Shown here piece after piece: positions 53,014 to 61,014 of a stretch of 64,000 bases of DNA. A program made the position numbers and the translations under genes. Every line of letters begins with the position of its first letter. Position 1 is the first letter of the stretch. The stretch lies in NCBI GenBank assembly GCA_036397455.1, contig DASWIX010000033.1, forward strand, positions 1 through 64,000, read 5' to 3'. The notes beneath the pieces are model-generated. The model was not told the origin of the DNA, searched no databases, and saw only the letters and a list, made by a program, of their open reading frames with translations. Source of the stretch: JADFNB01 sp036397455. GTDB taxonomy: Bacteria > Gemmatimonadota > Gemmatimonadetes > Gemmatimonadales > GWC2-71-9.

Positions 53014-53678
53014 TCATGAACGCGCGAACGTTGTCCGCCGTGGCGATTGCGGCGCTCGTCGCAACGCCGCTGCTCATTGGGCGGGAGTCGGTCGCTCCAA
53101 CGCAGCGCATGACGTCGACCGCGCTCGACTCGGCGCAGGTTGGCACGTTCCTGGCTGGAGTGCGCGGCGCCAGTCCGATGCAGTGCGAGTTGAGTGTGCA
53201 CACGGTCGACCAGCAATTCGGCTGGCAGCGACCCGGAATCATGCCGGACGCCGCGGACGCACCGCATGAGTTGATGCATCGCGCCCTGCAGCGCATCGAC
53301 GACCCCACGACGGTGCCCCAGCTCGCCGGAGCGTTGCGGGGTCCCGACCCGTGCGCGCGGAGAATCGCGGCACGTCTGCTCGGGCGCTCGCGTCTTCCGG
53401 CTGCCGTCGATGCCCTCACGGACGCGCTCGGCGCGTCCGACGAGAACGTGCGCATCGTGGCGGCCGTGGGCCTCGGGCGGGCGGAGCGACGCGAAACGGT
53501 CGGCCGCCTGGTCGGCGCGTTGGCTGATCCCGCTCCCACGGTGCGGGCGGCGGTCGCCTGGGCGCTGGGCCAGATCGAATCTCGTGAAGCCGAAACGGCG
53601 TTGGTGCGGCTGCTCGAGACCGATCCGGCTGCGCAAGTGCGGCGTGCCGCTGCGCTGGCCATCGGGGACTTGTATTGA
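53010..53678 (+). CDS. Secreted HEAT-repeat protein
   Basis: The 222-residue product has an N-terminal hydrophobic leader (TLSAVAIAALVATPLLIG). A linker and about four HEAT repeats follow (ARRIAARLLGRSRLPAAVDAL, VRIVAAVGLGRAERRETV, VRAAVAWALGQIES, VRRAAALAIGDLY). It starts at GTG 53010, overlapping the end of the M56-HEAT gene (ATG 53016 is an alternative), so both are coupled. The repeats resemble those of the upstream fusion. It may be a periplasmic partner of that sensor. A strong hairpin follows. Confidence 0.8.
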   Translation: MIMNARTLSAVAIAALVATPLLIGRESVAPTQRMTSTALDSAQVGTFLAGVRGASPMQCELSVHTVDQQFGWQRPGIMPDAADAPHELMHRALQRIDDPTTVPQLAGALRGPDPCARRIAARLLGRSRLPAAVDALTDALGASDENVRIVAAVGLGRAERRETVGRLVGALADPAPTVRAAVAWALGQIESREAETALVRLLETDPAAQVRRAAALAIGDLY

Positions 53679-53704
53679 CGAGTGGCCTTGACGATTGGGA
53701 CGCT

Positions 53705-53742
53705 CCGGGGCGGCCGCGGTCAGGGCCGCCCCGGGTCGTTTC
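53705..53742 (+). terminator. Terminator of the blaI operon
   Basis: CCGGGGCGGCC (53705-53715) and GGCCGCCCCGG (53724-53734) form an 11-bp GC stem with an 8-base loop. It begins 27 bases after the HEAT gene stop and is followed by GTCGTTTCC. The T-run is short. Confidence 0.65.
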
Positions 53743-53826
53743 CGGCGGCGACCGTCAGAAAGGACGGCTGACGAGCGTTGTATGGGGTAGAAGGAACGTG
53801 GATACCTTGGCAGGTGGAGACGGCGT

Positions 53827-54657
53827 ATGCGGTGGGGGACTTCGGCAGGTGCCGCCGTGGCGGCGGCGCTCACGTTCGCGCTCGGGTGTGGCAGCAGTAC
53901 GGGGCCGAGTGACCCGTCGAGCGCGCTCACCCTCCACCCGCAATGGGAGTGGGTAGCGGCGTCGACCTGTTGCGGCGCGAACCCGTCGGTCAAGACGCCG
54001 GCTTCGGAGGGCTACGCGTTCGTCCTGCAATTCGACGAGGCGGGCACCGCTCGCGCGATCCGCAACGATACGGTTCTGGTCGAAACCGGGTACGCAGTCA
54101 CGGTTTCCGGTGGAGACGACACCGCGGACCAACTCATCAGCGTCAGCTATGACGATCCCATGCCGCTCGGCCCGGGCATCGCGAGCGCCGCGTCCCAGAT
54201 GATCATCTCCCAGCCCGGCGGGGGGCTGCTCCTCAGGAATCTGGCCGAGTGCGCCAACTGTTATCGCGATTGGGAATTCGTGCCGTCGCTCTCCGGGACG
54301 TTCAACGTGACGCTACGCGGCACGGCGTTCGAGCAGCGCGTCACCGCAAGCGCCTCGATACTCGAAACCGGCGACACGCTGACGATCACCTCGACGCTGC
54401 GGAACGTCGGGAACCGGACAGTCACGCTCACCCACACGATCTGCGGGCTTCACATCCGGACGACCATGGCATGGCGCGACCCGTTCGCGCATTGCCTGGC
54501 ATTGGCTGGGCCACACGCCTTGGCGCCGGGCGCGACCGCGAGCGACCTCGTGGGTCTGGTGATCGACTCCCCACCCGGGACGTACGAGATCGCGGTGGGG
54601 CACGTGACCGATCCGGAAGTCTGGACCCCGATCACCATCACCGTGCAGCCACGCTAA
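53827..54657 (+). CDS. Lipoprotein with C-terminal Ig-like (BsuPI-type) domain
   Basis: The 276-residue product has a lipobox (ALGCG). The first 150 residues have beta-rich strands with paired cysteines (STCCGAN, ECANCYRDWEF). The C-terminal part (RVTASASILETGDTLTITSTLRN, split as TASASILETGDTL and ITSTLRNVGN) resembles BsuPI-type Ig domains. Function is unknown. It is a single gene after the terminator. Confidence 0.7.
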   Translation: MRWGTSAGAAVAAALTFALGCGSSTGPSDPSSALTLHPQWEWVAASTCCGANPSVKTPASEGYAFVLQFDEAGTARAIRNDTVLVETGYAVTVSGGDDTADQLISVSYDDPMPLGPGIASAASQMIISQPGGGLLLRNLAECANCYRDWEFVPSLSGTFNVTLRGTAFEQRVTASASILETGDTLTITSTLRNVGNRTVTLTHTICGLHIRTTMAWRDPFAHCLALAGPHALAPGATASDLVGLVIDSPPGTYEIAVGHVTDPEVWTPITITVQPR

Positions 54658-54738
54658 TCGGCTCGGGGGCGTCGGCTGTCGGACCCGGGGGGCGGGCGCA
54701 AGCTCGCCCTCTGGCGTTACGGGCGGTGGGGGGAAATC

Positions 54739-55482
54739 TTGCAGACCACCATGACCGAAACCGACCGACGCTACACCGACCAGGAGGTCGCGCTCGTCCT
54801 GAAGCGCGCCGCCGAACTCGAGGAAACCGAGCCGACCCTCCCGGCCGCCCGCGGCCTCACGCTCCATGAACTGCATGACATTGCGCGGGAGGTGGGATTC
54901 AGCAGTGAAGCCATTACGCGAGCAGTCGCCGAACTCCAATCGCGGCGGGGCGTTGGAACCCGGTCATGGTTCGGAGCACCACCATCGGCCCGAGTGGCGC
55001 GCGCCGTGCCGGGGCGACTCGACGAATCCGCGCTCCAGCGTCTGATCCAGATCGTCGAGGACCGCGTCGCGACAACCGGAACCGTGACCGAAGCCGTCGG
55101 CACGATCCGCTGGACCAGTGTGCCGGGCGGACACAAACTGCAGCGCCTGACGCAGGTGGCGATTACGCCGGCCGCGGGCGAGACACACATCCAAATCACA
55201 CAGCGCTATGCCACGCCGGTCCGCACCATCCTGCATGCGGTCCCCGCTTCCTGGGGTGCCATCGCGGGGTTGGCTATCGCGGGATCGGCGGGTGTGGCGA
55301 GTCTCCCCGCCGCCGGCCTCCTACTCGGTGGCCTGCTGGTCGGTGGCGGCATCGGCCGCGGCATGTGGCACTATCTCGCGCGCGGGAACGAACACACCGC
55401 CCGCCAACTCGCTGACGACCTGGCGGCCGAAGCGAAAGCGATCTCATCCCACGGCGTGAGCGGCGGCTCTACGGCTCCCTGA
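54739..55482 (+). CDS. Membrane protein with predicted soluble N-terminal helical domain
   Basis: The 247-residue protein has a helical N-terminus (DRRYTDQEVALVLKRAAELE, then GLTLHELHDIAREVGFSSEA, similar to a small DNA- or protein-binding helical motif). A middle beta-rich domain (GTIRWTSVPGGHKLQRLTQV) is followed by a hydrophobic hairpin near 170-215. The family is unrecognised; similar SHOCT-like N-termini occur in soil bacteria. TTG 54739 follows GGGGGG at five bases, and ATG 54751 is an alternative. It overlaps the convergent CbiX-like gene by 14 bases. Confidence 0.6.
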   Translation: MQTTMTETDRRYTDQEVALVLKRAAELEETEPTLPAARGLTLHELHDIAREVGFSSEAITRAVAELQSRRGVGTRSWFGAPPSARVARAVPGRLDESALQRLIQIVEDRVATTGTVTEAVGTIRWTSVPGGHKLQRLTQVAITPAAGETHIQITQRYATPVRTILHAVPASWGAIAGLAIAGSAGVASLPAAGLLLGGLLVGGGIGRGMWHYLARGNEHTARQLADDLAAEAKAISSHGVSGGSTAP

Positions 55483-56350
55483 GCGCGGAGTCGAGCGTAC
55501 GGACCTGCTCCGCGATCCAGCGGGTCACGGCGGCATGCGGCAGAAACGCTTCGCCCGCCGTGTAGTCCAGCCCGGCAAGCACGGTGGCATACGGGCCGAA
55601 GCCCGACAGCCGGTAGGGCACGACCAGGACCTTGAATCCCTCCCGCGTCAGGCGCTCGACGTCGGATCGTAGCCCCGCCTCGACCTGCACCCGCTTGCCC
55701 TCCCAATCCTCTCGCAGCGTCACCGTCCGAACCGCATGGAACCCGCGCGCCCGTACGGGCGCCGCGGCACGGTCCATCGCCGCGAGCAACCGGTCGTTTT
55801 CCCGATCGTCGCCTACGCCATGTGCTACGATGAAGACGACCTCGCGACTCGGTGTTACGCTGATCTGCTCGACGCGGTCGGTGACGATGGCGGTAATCCC
55901 ATGCCAGGCGGCGAGACCCTCGGCGTGGGTGCCGATGACCAGTGAATGCCGCAGGCGTGGCGGCACGCCCCCCTCGGACCCTCCGTGCATGGGGAACGCG
56001 GGAGGCGGGTCGTCGGTGAGCCCGAGGAAATACTCCGTCTGCGCGAGGAACGAATTCCCGGTGAGAAACAGCCGAACCAGCGCAACGCGCCGCACGCCGC
56101 GCTCGGCAAGTGAGTCGAGGCCCGCCTGCAGCGAGTGCGGGTTCGCCATGCCGAGTGCAAGCGCCGTGGGAACGCGCGCTCCAAGCCCGTGAATCGCCTG
56201 GCGCACCTGCTCGTTCCATCCCTCGTCTCCGCCGTGCGCCATGACGAGTACGCCGAGGTCGCCGGGCTCGGGGGACGGAGACTGGCGCAGGCCGGTGGCG
56301 CACCCGACGAAGGGCATGAGCAAGAACGGGACGAAACGTCTGAGGCACAT
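55469..56350 (-). CDS. CbiX/sirohydrochlorin-chelatase-like lipoprotein
   Basis: The 293-residue product has a signal and lipobox (PFVGCA). Two CbiX-like repeats follow: LGVLVMAHGGDEGWNEQV with a conserved His, and VVFIVAHGVGDDRENDR, then VLVVPYRLSGFGPYATV. The AHG motifs match the metal-binding His of class II chelatases (CbiX/SirB), which insert Co or Fe into sirohydrochlorin. Export of such a protein is unusual, so a periplasmic metal or tetrapyrrole-binding role is more likely than cobalamin synthesis. No other cob/cbi gene is nearby. Confidence 0.72.
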   Translation of the reverse strand: MCLRRFVPFLLMPFVGCATGLRQSPSPEPGDLGVLVMAHGGDEGWNEQVRQAIHGLGARVPTALALGMANPHSLQAGLDSLAERGVRRVALVRLFLTGNSFLAQTEYFLGLTDDPPPAFPMHGGSEGGVPPRLRHSLVIGTHAEGLAAWHGITAIVTDRVEQISVTPSREVVFIVAHGVGDDRENDRLLAAMDRAAAPVRARGFHAVRTVTLREDWEGKRVQVEAGLRSDVERLTREGFKVLVVPYRLSGFGPYATVLAGLDYTAGEAFLPHAAVTRWIAEQVRTLDSALREP

Positions 56351-56526
56351 TAGGAACTCGATGGTCCGTGAAACCGTGTATCGTAGACGACCGCCGCACC
56401 TCGGTCAACGGGAAGGCAAAGAACCACGTGTACCCCCGCCGGCCGATAGGACTGGCGGTCCGGGGCTCGCGAACGGAGCTTTCGGAAAGAAGCTGGCCGT
56501 ACCATCGCCGCATGCGGGGTGACATC

Positions 56527-56880
56527 ATGGATGAGAGCCAACGCGACCGATTCATTAAACGGATCTCGACGGTGGGCGCCGGGCTCAGGGAGGACGTCCA
56601 ATTGGCGCTCGGCGTGATCGTGTCAGACCTGCGCGCGCAGGTGATCGAGGGCGCGGTTCCGGACGACGAGGTCACGACCCTCGTGGCGCTGCACGATGCC
56701 ACGGAAGCTCTCTGGCGCGCGACGCTCTCCAGCACGCCGCCCCTGCGGCCGGAGGAACTGGTGGCCCGGCTGCGCGAGCTGCGCGACCATTGCGCCGGTC
56801 CGACGGAAGGCTTTCGGATTCAGTTTGCGCAGGTCCTCGAGAAGGCCGAGGTGTTGCGGTCCACCAAGAAGTACCGCTGA
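56527..56880 (+). CDS. Hypothetical helical protein, 117 aa
   Basis: From ATG 56527 (GGGGTGAC upstream) the protein reads MDESQRDRFIKRISTVGAGL and then long amphipathic helices (HDATEALWRATLSSTPPLRPEE). No signal peptide, membrane segment or known domain is seen. The frame extends upstream to 56368 but that part lacks ordered features. It precedes a beta-barrel-like protein gene by 52 bases and may be cotranscribed with it. Confidence 0.6.
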   Translation: MDESQRDRFIKRISTVGAGLREDVQLALGVIVSDLRAQVIEGAVPDDEVTTLVALHDATEALWRATLSSTPPLRPEELVARLRELRDHCAGPTEGFRIQFAQVLEKAEVLRSTKKYR

Positions 56881-56932
56881 TCCACCAAAACCCCGGGCGC
56901 ACTGGACGTGCAATGACCAATGGGAGGTTCCC

Positions 56933-57529
56933 ATGAAACTGTCTTGTCTGGCATTGACCCTACTCGTCGTACCGACGCTCCCGGCGCAACAGCGCCCCCG
57001 CGTGGACTTCGCCGTCCGTGCAGAATGGACGCAACTGCCCCACCGCGTGGATCGGCTGGCAATCGCGCACGGCAACCTCGGGATAGCGGCGGAGATCGGC
57101 ACCAAGCCACCCTGGGCTCCACCGTGGCTTCGCCTGAGTGTGTACGCCGTACTTGCACCGGCCCGCGTGGCGGCGGCGGCGCCAGGGATCACCACACTTG
57201 GCGGCGGCGCGGAAGCCGAATTGGTTTCATCATCGCGATTCGGCATGACGGCGGGAGTCGGATTCGAGGCACTCACGTTCGAGGCCGGCGCCTACAACCA
57301 GGCTACGAACGCATGCACGCCCGGGTACGCGTGCGGACAACTGTTCCTGGGCTACCACTCAGGTTGGCGACTGGGCACCGCGCTCCGTGCCCATGGGGTT
57401 TACTGGATGCATCCGCGTTTCGGCGTGTCCATCGCGCCAACGGTGCGGGCGCTCGTACCCTACGGCGAAGGCGGACCGCAGAACAATGCGGTTTACGGCG
57501 CGCTCGCGGCGGGTGTGACGGTTCGCTGA
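56933..57529 (+). CDS. Secreted beta-rich (possible outer-membrane) protein
   Basis: The 198-residue product has a signal peptide (MKLSCLALTLLVVPTLPAQ). It then has alternating strands such as RLSVYAVLAPARVAAAAP, GGGAEAELVSSSRFGMTAGV, GFEALTFEAGAY and GVSIAPTVRALVPYGEGG, as in small outer-membrane barrels. It ends VYGALAAGVTVR, with no terminal aromatic residue, so barrel assignment is tentative. GGAGG lies five to six bases before ATG 56933. Its 3' end overlaps the convergent Uma2 fragment by 37 bases. Confidence 0.65.
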   Translation: MKLSCLALTLLVVPTLPAQQRPRVDFAVRAEWTQLPHRVDRLAIAHGNLGIAAEIGTKPPWAPPWLRLSVYAVLAPARVAAAAPGITTLGGGAEAELVSSSRFGMTAGVGFEALTFEAGAYNQATNACTPGYACGQLFLGYHSGWRLGTALRAHGVYWMHPRFGVSIAPTVRALVPYGEGGPQNNAVYGALAAGVTVR

Positions 57530-57864
57530 TTGCCGTGGGGCGGCGTCTCCCGTGGTATATCGGCAAACAGCGCGGGCACGTCGATCGTGAGTTCCTCCCC
57601 GTCCTCGGCAACGCGCCATCGGAGCACGTCGTCCACGATCTCCGGCCGCTCGTCGGCAGGCCGCCACACCTCGACCACCTGCGCGTCCGGATCGACGATC
57701 CAGTAGGTCGCCACCTGCTGCCGCTGGTACAGGCGGCGCGTGAGCAACCGGTCACCACGCGCGGAACCGGGAGAAACGACCTCGACGGCCAGTGCGAGCG
57801 TGCGGAACGTCTTCCACGTCCTGGAAACCTCCGACCTCGGCACGACGAAGAGATCCGGCTGCAC
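57493..57864 (-). pseudogene. Uma2-family nuclease fragment (5' truncated)
   Basis: The frame gives VQPDLFVVPRSE, LAVEVVSPGSARGDRLLTRR and YWIVDPDAQVVEVWRP, the core and C-terminal half of Uma2 (DUF820) PD-(D/E)xK nucleases. The N-terminal 60-70 residues are absent: the frame hits TGA just upstream, and another frame (LPREDDDGRLPA) starts right after the apbE stop, pointing to a frameshift plus deletion. It looks like a decayed gene rather than a functional nuclease. The TGA has no Cys counterpart in the family, so Sec reading is not supported. Confidence 0.65.
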
Positions 57865-57911
57865 GCGGGCAAGCGCCCGTCGTCATCCTCTCGCGGCAGG
57901 GCGACGCGACG

Positions 57912-58907
57912 CTACGCCGAGTGGATGACCTCGGCGCGGCCGTTGACCACGGCGCCGTTCGATGCGCAGAAGGCGGCGGTCGCCGCGGCGTCTGCCGTCA
58001 TGCAGTCGGTGGCCTGCACGGTGAGGGTCCGGAGACCGCGCGCGCGCGGCGCGCCGGTGGAGGGATCGAGCAGGTGGTGATAGCGCCGGCCCTTGTACTC
58101 GAAGTACTGCAGATAGTCCCCCGATGTGGCGATGGCGGCGTCACGCACGTCGATGGTGGCAATCGCCTGACCCGGCCCGACCAGACTTGCAACACCAACC
58201 GTCTCGTCCGGTGAGCGGACGCCGATACGCCACGCGTCGCCGTCGACCGACTCGCCCATGGCATAGAGATCGCCGCCGAGATTCACCACTGCATCCCGAA
58301 TACCCCAATCACGCAGCACGTCCACCGCGCGATCGACCCCATAGCCCTTGCCGATTCCACCCAGATCCACGGAGACGTCCTTATCGGTGAACCGAACGGC
58401 GGGCCGCCCTCTCCACGTGTCGATGTCGAGCGCGCGATACAGCCCACGGCCGGCAAACCGCGCGACAGCACGTTCGGAGGGCGGTGCCGTGCGGGCGCCG
58501 ACGTCCCACAGCGCGATCGAGCGACCGAGACAGGGGTCGAAGACACCATCCGTCCTATCCGCCCACGCAACCGCCGCCCGCAACACGGCCGCCGTCTCGG
58601 CGCTCACCGATACGGCCTCGCCGGCCGCGCGCGCATTCGCTCGGCCGATCTCCGAGGTCGCGCTGAACCGCGTCAGCGTCCGTTCCGCCGTGCGAAGCCG
58701 TGCAATCGCCGCGTCGATCGCGCCCCCCGCATACCACACGTCGCGGTGCACCACCACCAACTCGGCGACGGTTCCCATGATCGGCACCGCGCGGCGCACG
58801 AGCCGACGACGACGCCGCACGAGTGGAATCGCCGCCAGCGTGAACGCCCCGACACCCAGCGCGATGAACGCGCGACGACCCGGTCCCACCCGCTCAGCGT
58901 GTTGCAT
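57912..58907 (-). CDS. apbE: ApbE FAD:protein FMN transferase
   Basis: The 331-residue protein has a Tat-like or membrane-anchor N-terminus (GPGRRAFIALGVGAFTLAA). The ApbE core follows: MGTVAELVVVHRD, RFSATSEIGRANARA, VSVDLGGIGKGYGVDRAVDV, NLGGDLYAMG and DPSTGAPRARGL, with TDCMTADAAATA supplying the Mg2+ Asp. It attaches FMN to Thr of TGAT motifs in RnfG and RnfD. ATG 58907 follows GGAG by eight bases; ATG 58940 is an alternative. It is the last gene of the Rnf operon, overlapping the Cys-rich gene. Confidence 0.93.
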   Translation of the reverse strand: MQHAERVGPGRRAFIALGVGAFTLAAIPLVRRRRRLVRRAVPIMGTVAELVVVHRDVWYAGGAIDAAIARLRTAERTLTRFSATSEIGRANARAAGEAVSVSAETAAVLRAAVAWADRTDGVFDPCLGRSIALWDVGARTAPPSERAVARFAGRGLYRALDIDTWRGRPAVRFTDKDVSVDLGGIGKGYGVDRAVDVLRDWGIRDAVVNLGGDLYAMGESVDGDAWRIGVRSPDETVGVASLVGPGQAIATIDVRDAAIATSGDYLQYFEYKGRRYHHLLDPSTGAPRARGLRTLTVQATDCMTADAAATAAFCASNGAVVNGRAEVIHSA

Positions 58908-59067
58908 GATCAGGCTCCGTCTCTTCAAGTCGATGACCATCACGCTCGCACACTCCTCCGTTGCACGTGCAGTTCCCACACGTCCCCACATCCTCACGGC
59001 CCCGCTGCAACAGCGTGAACACCGCGAACAGCAACGCGACGCCCAGTATCCCGACGATGGCGCCCAT
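58894..59067 (-). CDS. Cys-rich small membrane protein in the Rnf operon (NqrM-like position)
   Basis: An otherwise easily missed frame of 57 codons starts at ATG 59067 (GTG 59070 possible), overlapping the rnfA stop as GTGATGG, and ends at TGA 58896-58894 inside apbE. It has one membrane helix (AIVGILGVALLFAVFTLL), a short basic loop, and the cluster TCGNCTCNGGVC: four cysteines spaced C-x2-C-x1-C-x4-C, suited to iron or Fe-S binding. By place, beside apbE, it recalls NqrM, needed to mature the Fe centre of Na+-NQR, and FeoB-associated Cys-rich proteins. The sequence differs from the DUF539 pattern I know. A role in the RnfA/RnfE Fe centre is inference. Confidence 0.7.
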   Translation of the reverse strand: MGAIVGILGVALLFAVFTLLQRGREDVGTCGNCTCNGGVCERDGHRLEETEPDHATR

Positions 59068-59648
59068 CACGCGGAACTCAACAACCCGGCAAACCCCATG
59101 AAGGCCAGCGACAGCGCGCCGGCAATGATCAACACCAGGCCCATTCCCCGCGCGATATCGGGTACCTCCGCCAATTCCATTCGCTCACGGATCGATGCCA
59201 TGAGCACCAGCGCCAAGGTCAACCCCAACCCGCCGCCAACCGCGAAGAACAGCCCTTCCATGAATCCGTATCCACGGTTGGTTTGGAAGATGGCCAGGCC
59301 GAGGATGGCGCAGTTGGTGGTGATCAACGGTAAGAAGATGCCGAGCTGGCGGAACAACACCGGGCTCAACTTCTTCACCGCCATCTCGACGATCTGCACC
59401 AACGAGGCAATGACCACGATGAACGAGATCAGTCGCAGATAGGGCGCGTACGGCAGCACGAACGCGTTCAGGAACGATGCCGCCAGCGACGTCATCGTCA
59501 TCACGAAGATGTTCGCCAGGCCCATGCGGAGTGCCGTGTCGACTTTCGCGGACACGCCCATGAACGGACACAGCCCCAGGAACAACGCGAGCGTGAAGTT
59601 GTTCACGACCATCGCTGAGACGAGAATCCAGATGAGGTGGCCCATCAC
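59067..59648 (-). CDS. rnfA: Rnf complex subunit A
   Basis: This is a 193-residue membrane protein with six helices. LALFLGLCPFMGVS and ITTNCAILGLAIF hold the two cysteines that, with those of RnfE, ligate a membrane [2Fe-2S] centre. GTG 59648 (ATG 59645 next) overlaps the rnfE stop. RnfA and RnfE sit at the ion-translocating core and move electrons from the cytoplasmic subunits to RnfG. Confidence 0.95.
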   Translation of the reverse strand: MMGHLIWILVSAMVVNNFTLALFLGLCPFMGVSAKVDTALRMGLANIFVMTMTSLAASFLNAFVLPYAPYLRLISFIVVIASLVQIVEMAVKKLSPVLFRQLGIFLPLITTNCAILGLAIFQTNRGYGFMEGLFFAVGGGLGLTLALVLMASIRERMELAEVPDIARGMGLVLIIAGALSLAFMGFAGLLSSA

Positions 59649-60304
59649 GCCGCCTTCCCGGGTTGTGCCACACCCTCGGGCCAGTCACGGACACGGGCCT
59701 TCGCGTCGGCCCGCTTCTGGACCCAACTCAGCGTCAGCAGGATCATGCCGAGGGTCAGGAACCCTCCCGGGGGGAGGACCATGATGACCCACGGTTCGAA
59801 GTCCGGCCCGAACACACTTCTGCCGAGGAACGTGCCGCTCCCGAGCACCTCACGCACCGATCCCATCATGACCAACGCGATCGAAAAGCCCACGCCGGCG
59901 CCGAACGCGTCGAGCAGCGACCGTCCGACCGGTCGCTTCGAGGCAAACGCCTCCTGGCGGCCCAGAATGATGCAATTGACGACGATCAACGCGACGAAGG
60001 CGCCCAGTTGCTTGTGAATCGTCGGCGCGATCGCCTCGAGGCTCATATCCGCGACGGTGACGAACGTGGCGATGATCAGGATGTACGTGCTGATGCGCAC
60101 TTCGTGCGGGACCCAGCGCTTGAGCGACGACACCAGCAGGCTCGAGGCGCACAGCACGAAGAACGTGGCAGCCGACATGGCGAGGCTGTTTTCGACGGAA
60201 TTGGTCACCGCGAGCGCGGGACACAATCCCAGTAACTGGACCAGCACCGGATTCTCCCGCCACACGCCACGCGTGAAATCCTGCAATAGTGTCGTCGCCC
60301 TCAT
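59645..60304 (-). CDS. rnfE: Rnf complex subunit E
   Basis: The 219-residue homologue of RnfA has VLVQLLGLCPALAVTNSVEN and LIVVNCIILGRQEAFASK with the second pair of [2Fe-2S] cysteines, and six membrane helices. It starts three bases after the rnfG end and overlaps rnfA. Together with RnfA it forms the membrane core of the complex. Confidence 0.95.
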   Translation of the reverse strand: MRATTLLQDFTRGVWRENPVLVQLLGLCPALAVTNSVENSLAMSAATFFVLCASSLLVSSLKRWVPHEVRISTYILIIATFVTVADMSLEAIAPTIHKQLGAFVALIVVNCIILGRQEAFASKRPVGRSLLDAFGAGVGFSIALVMMGSVREVLGSGTFLGRSVFGPDFEPWVIMVLPPGGFLTLGMILLTLSWVQKRADAKARVRDWPEGVAQPGKAA

Positions 60305-60306
60305 CG

Positions 60307-61014
60307 CTATCCTCCCGCCGGACCGTTCGAGTCGGTCGCCGGCGACGCCGGTCCGGCGGCCTGCCGGTCCGATAGGTACGCGGTCAGACGCGGTCCCAAC
60401 CGTGCCAGCGATTCGTTGATCGCGCGGATCACCGCGCGAGACGAGATCGTGGCGCCCGTGATCATGTCGACGCCGCCGGGTGCCGACGGGTTGTCCTTCC
60501 GGCCGCGCTTGGCTCCGCTCAGGGGGGTCGCGACGTCACGAAACCCGGTCACGAACGCGGAGTCTTTTTCGATCTTGTCGCCCAGACCGGGCGTTTCCTT
60601 GTTCTCGAGCACTTTCATGCCGATCAGGCGGCTCGCCGCCGCGTCGTAGCCGTAGATGAGGCGGATGTTATCCTGAAATCCCGCCTTGTTCGCCACCACC
60701 GCAAATCCGATCACGCGGTCGCCCTCGTCAAACCCGAGGTACACCTGTTCATAGTCGGCGGGCGTTGCGCTCTCGGGCAGGGCTCGCGCCAGCGCGCCGT
60801 CCAGCACGAACAGCGTGTCGTAGCGCGACGGATTGCCGAGCACCTCTGCGACAGCCTGGGCGAGCACGCGCGCCTTGTGCGCCTGGATCGGTGATTGGGT
60901 CCACCCGAACACGAACACGATCAGGAACCCGGCCACCGCGCCCGCACCGCCCAGCGTCGAGATCAGACGCCATGCCGACACCGCAGGGGGCGCAGGTGTC
61001 TTGGGCGCCGTCAT
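60307..61014 (-). CDS. rnfG: Rnf complex subunit G (flavoprotein)
   Basis: From ATG 61014, overlapping the rnfD stop (ATGA), the 235-residue protein has one N-terminal membrane helix (about 20-38) and a periplasmic FMN-binding domain. VDMITGATISSRAVI carries the TGAT motif; Thr189 should hold covalent FMN added by ApbE. VLENKETPGLGDKI is a further conserved segment. It carries electrons in the periplasmic arm of the complex. Confidence 0.95.
   Translation of the reverse strand: MTAPKTPAPPAVSAWRLISTLGGAGAVAGFLIVFVFGWTQSPIQAHKARVLAQAVAEVLGNPSRYDTLFVLDGALARALPESATPADYEQVYLGFDEGDRVIGFAVVANKAGFQDNIRLIYGYDAAASRLIGMKVLENKETPGLGDKIEKDSAFVTGFRDVATPLSGAKRGRKDNPSAPGGVDMITGATISSRAVIRAINESLARLGPRLTAYLSDRQAAGPASPATDSNGPAGG

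Noticed and set aside
57865..57911. UGA upstream of the Uma2 fragment read as selenocysteine
   Set aside because: No Cys occurs at that place in Uma2 proteins, no SECIS-like hairpin was seen, and the N-terminal domain is missing anyway.
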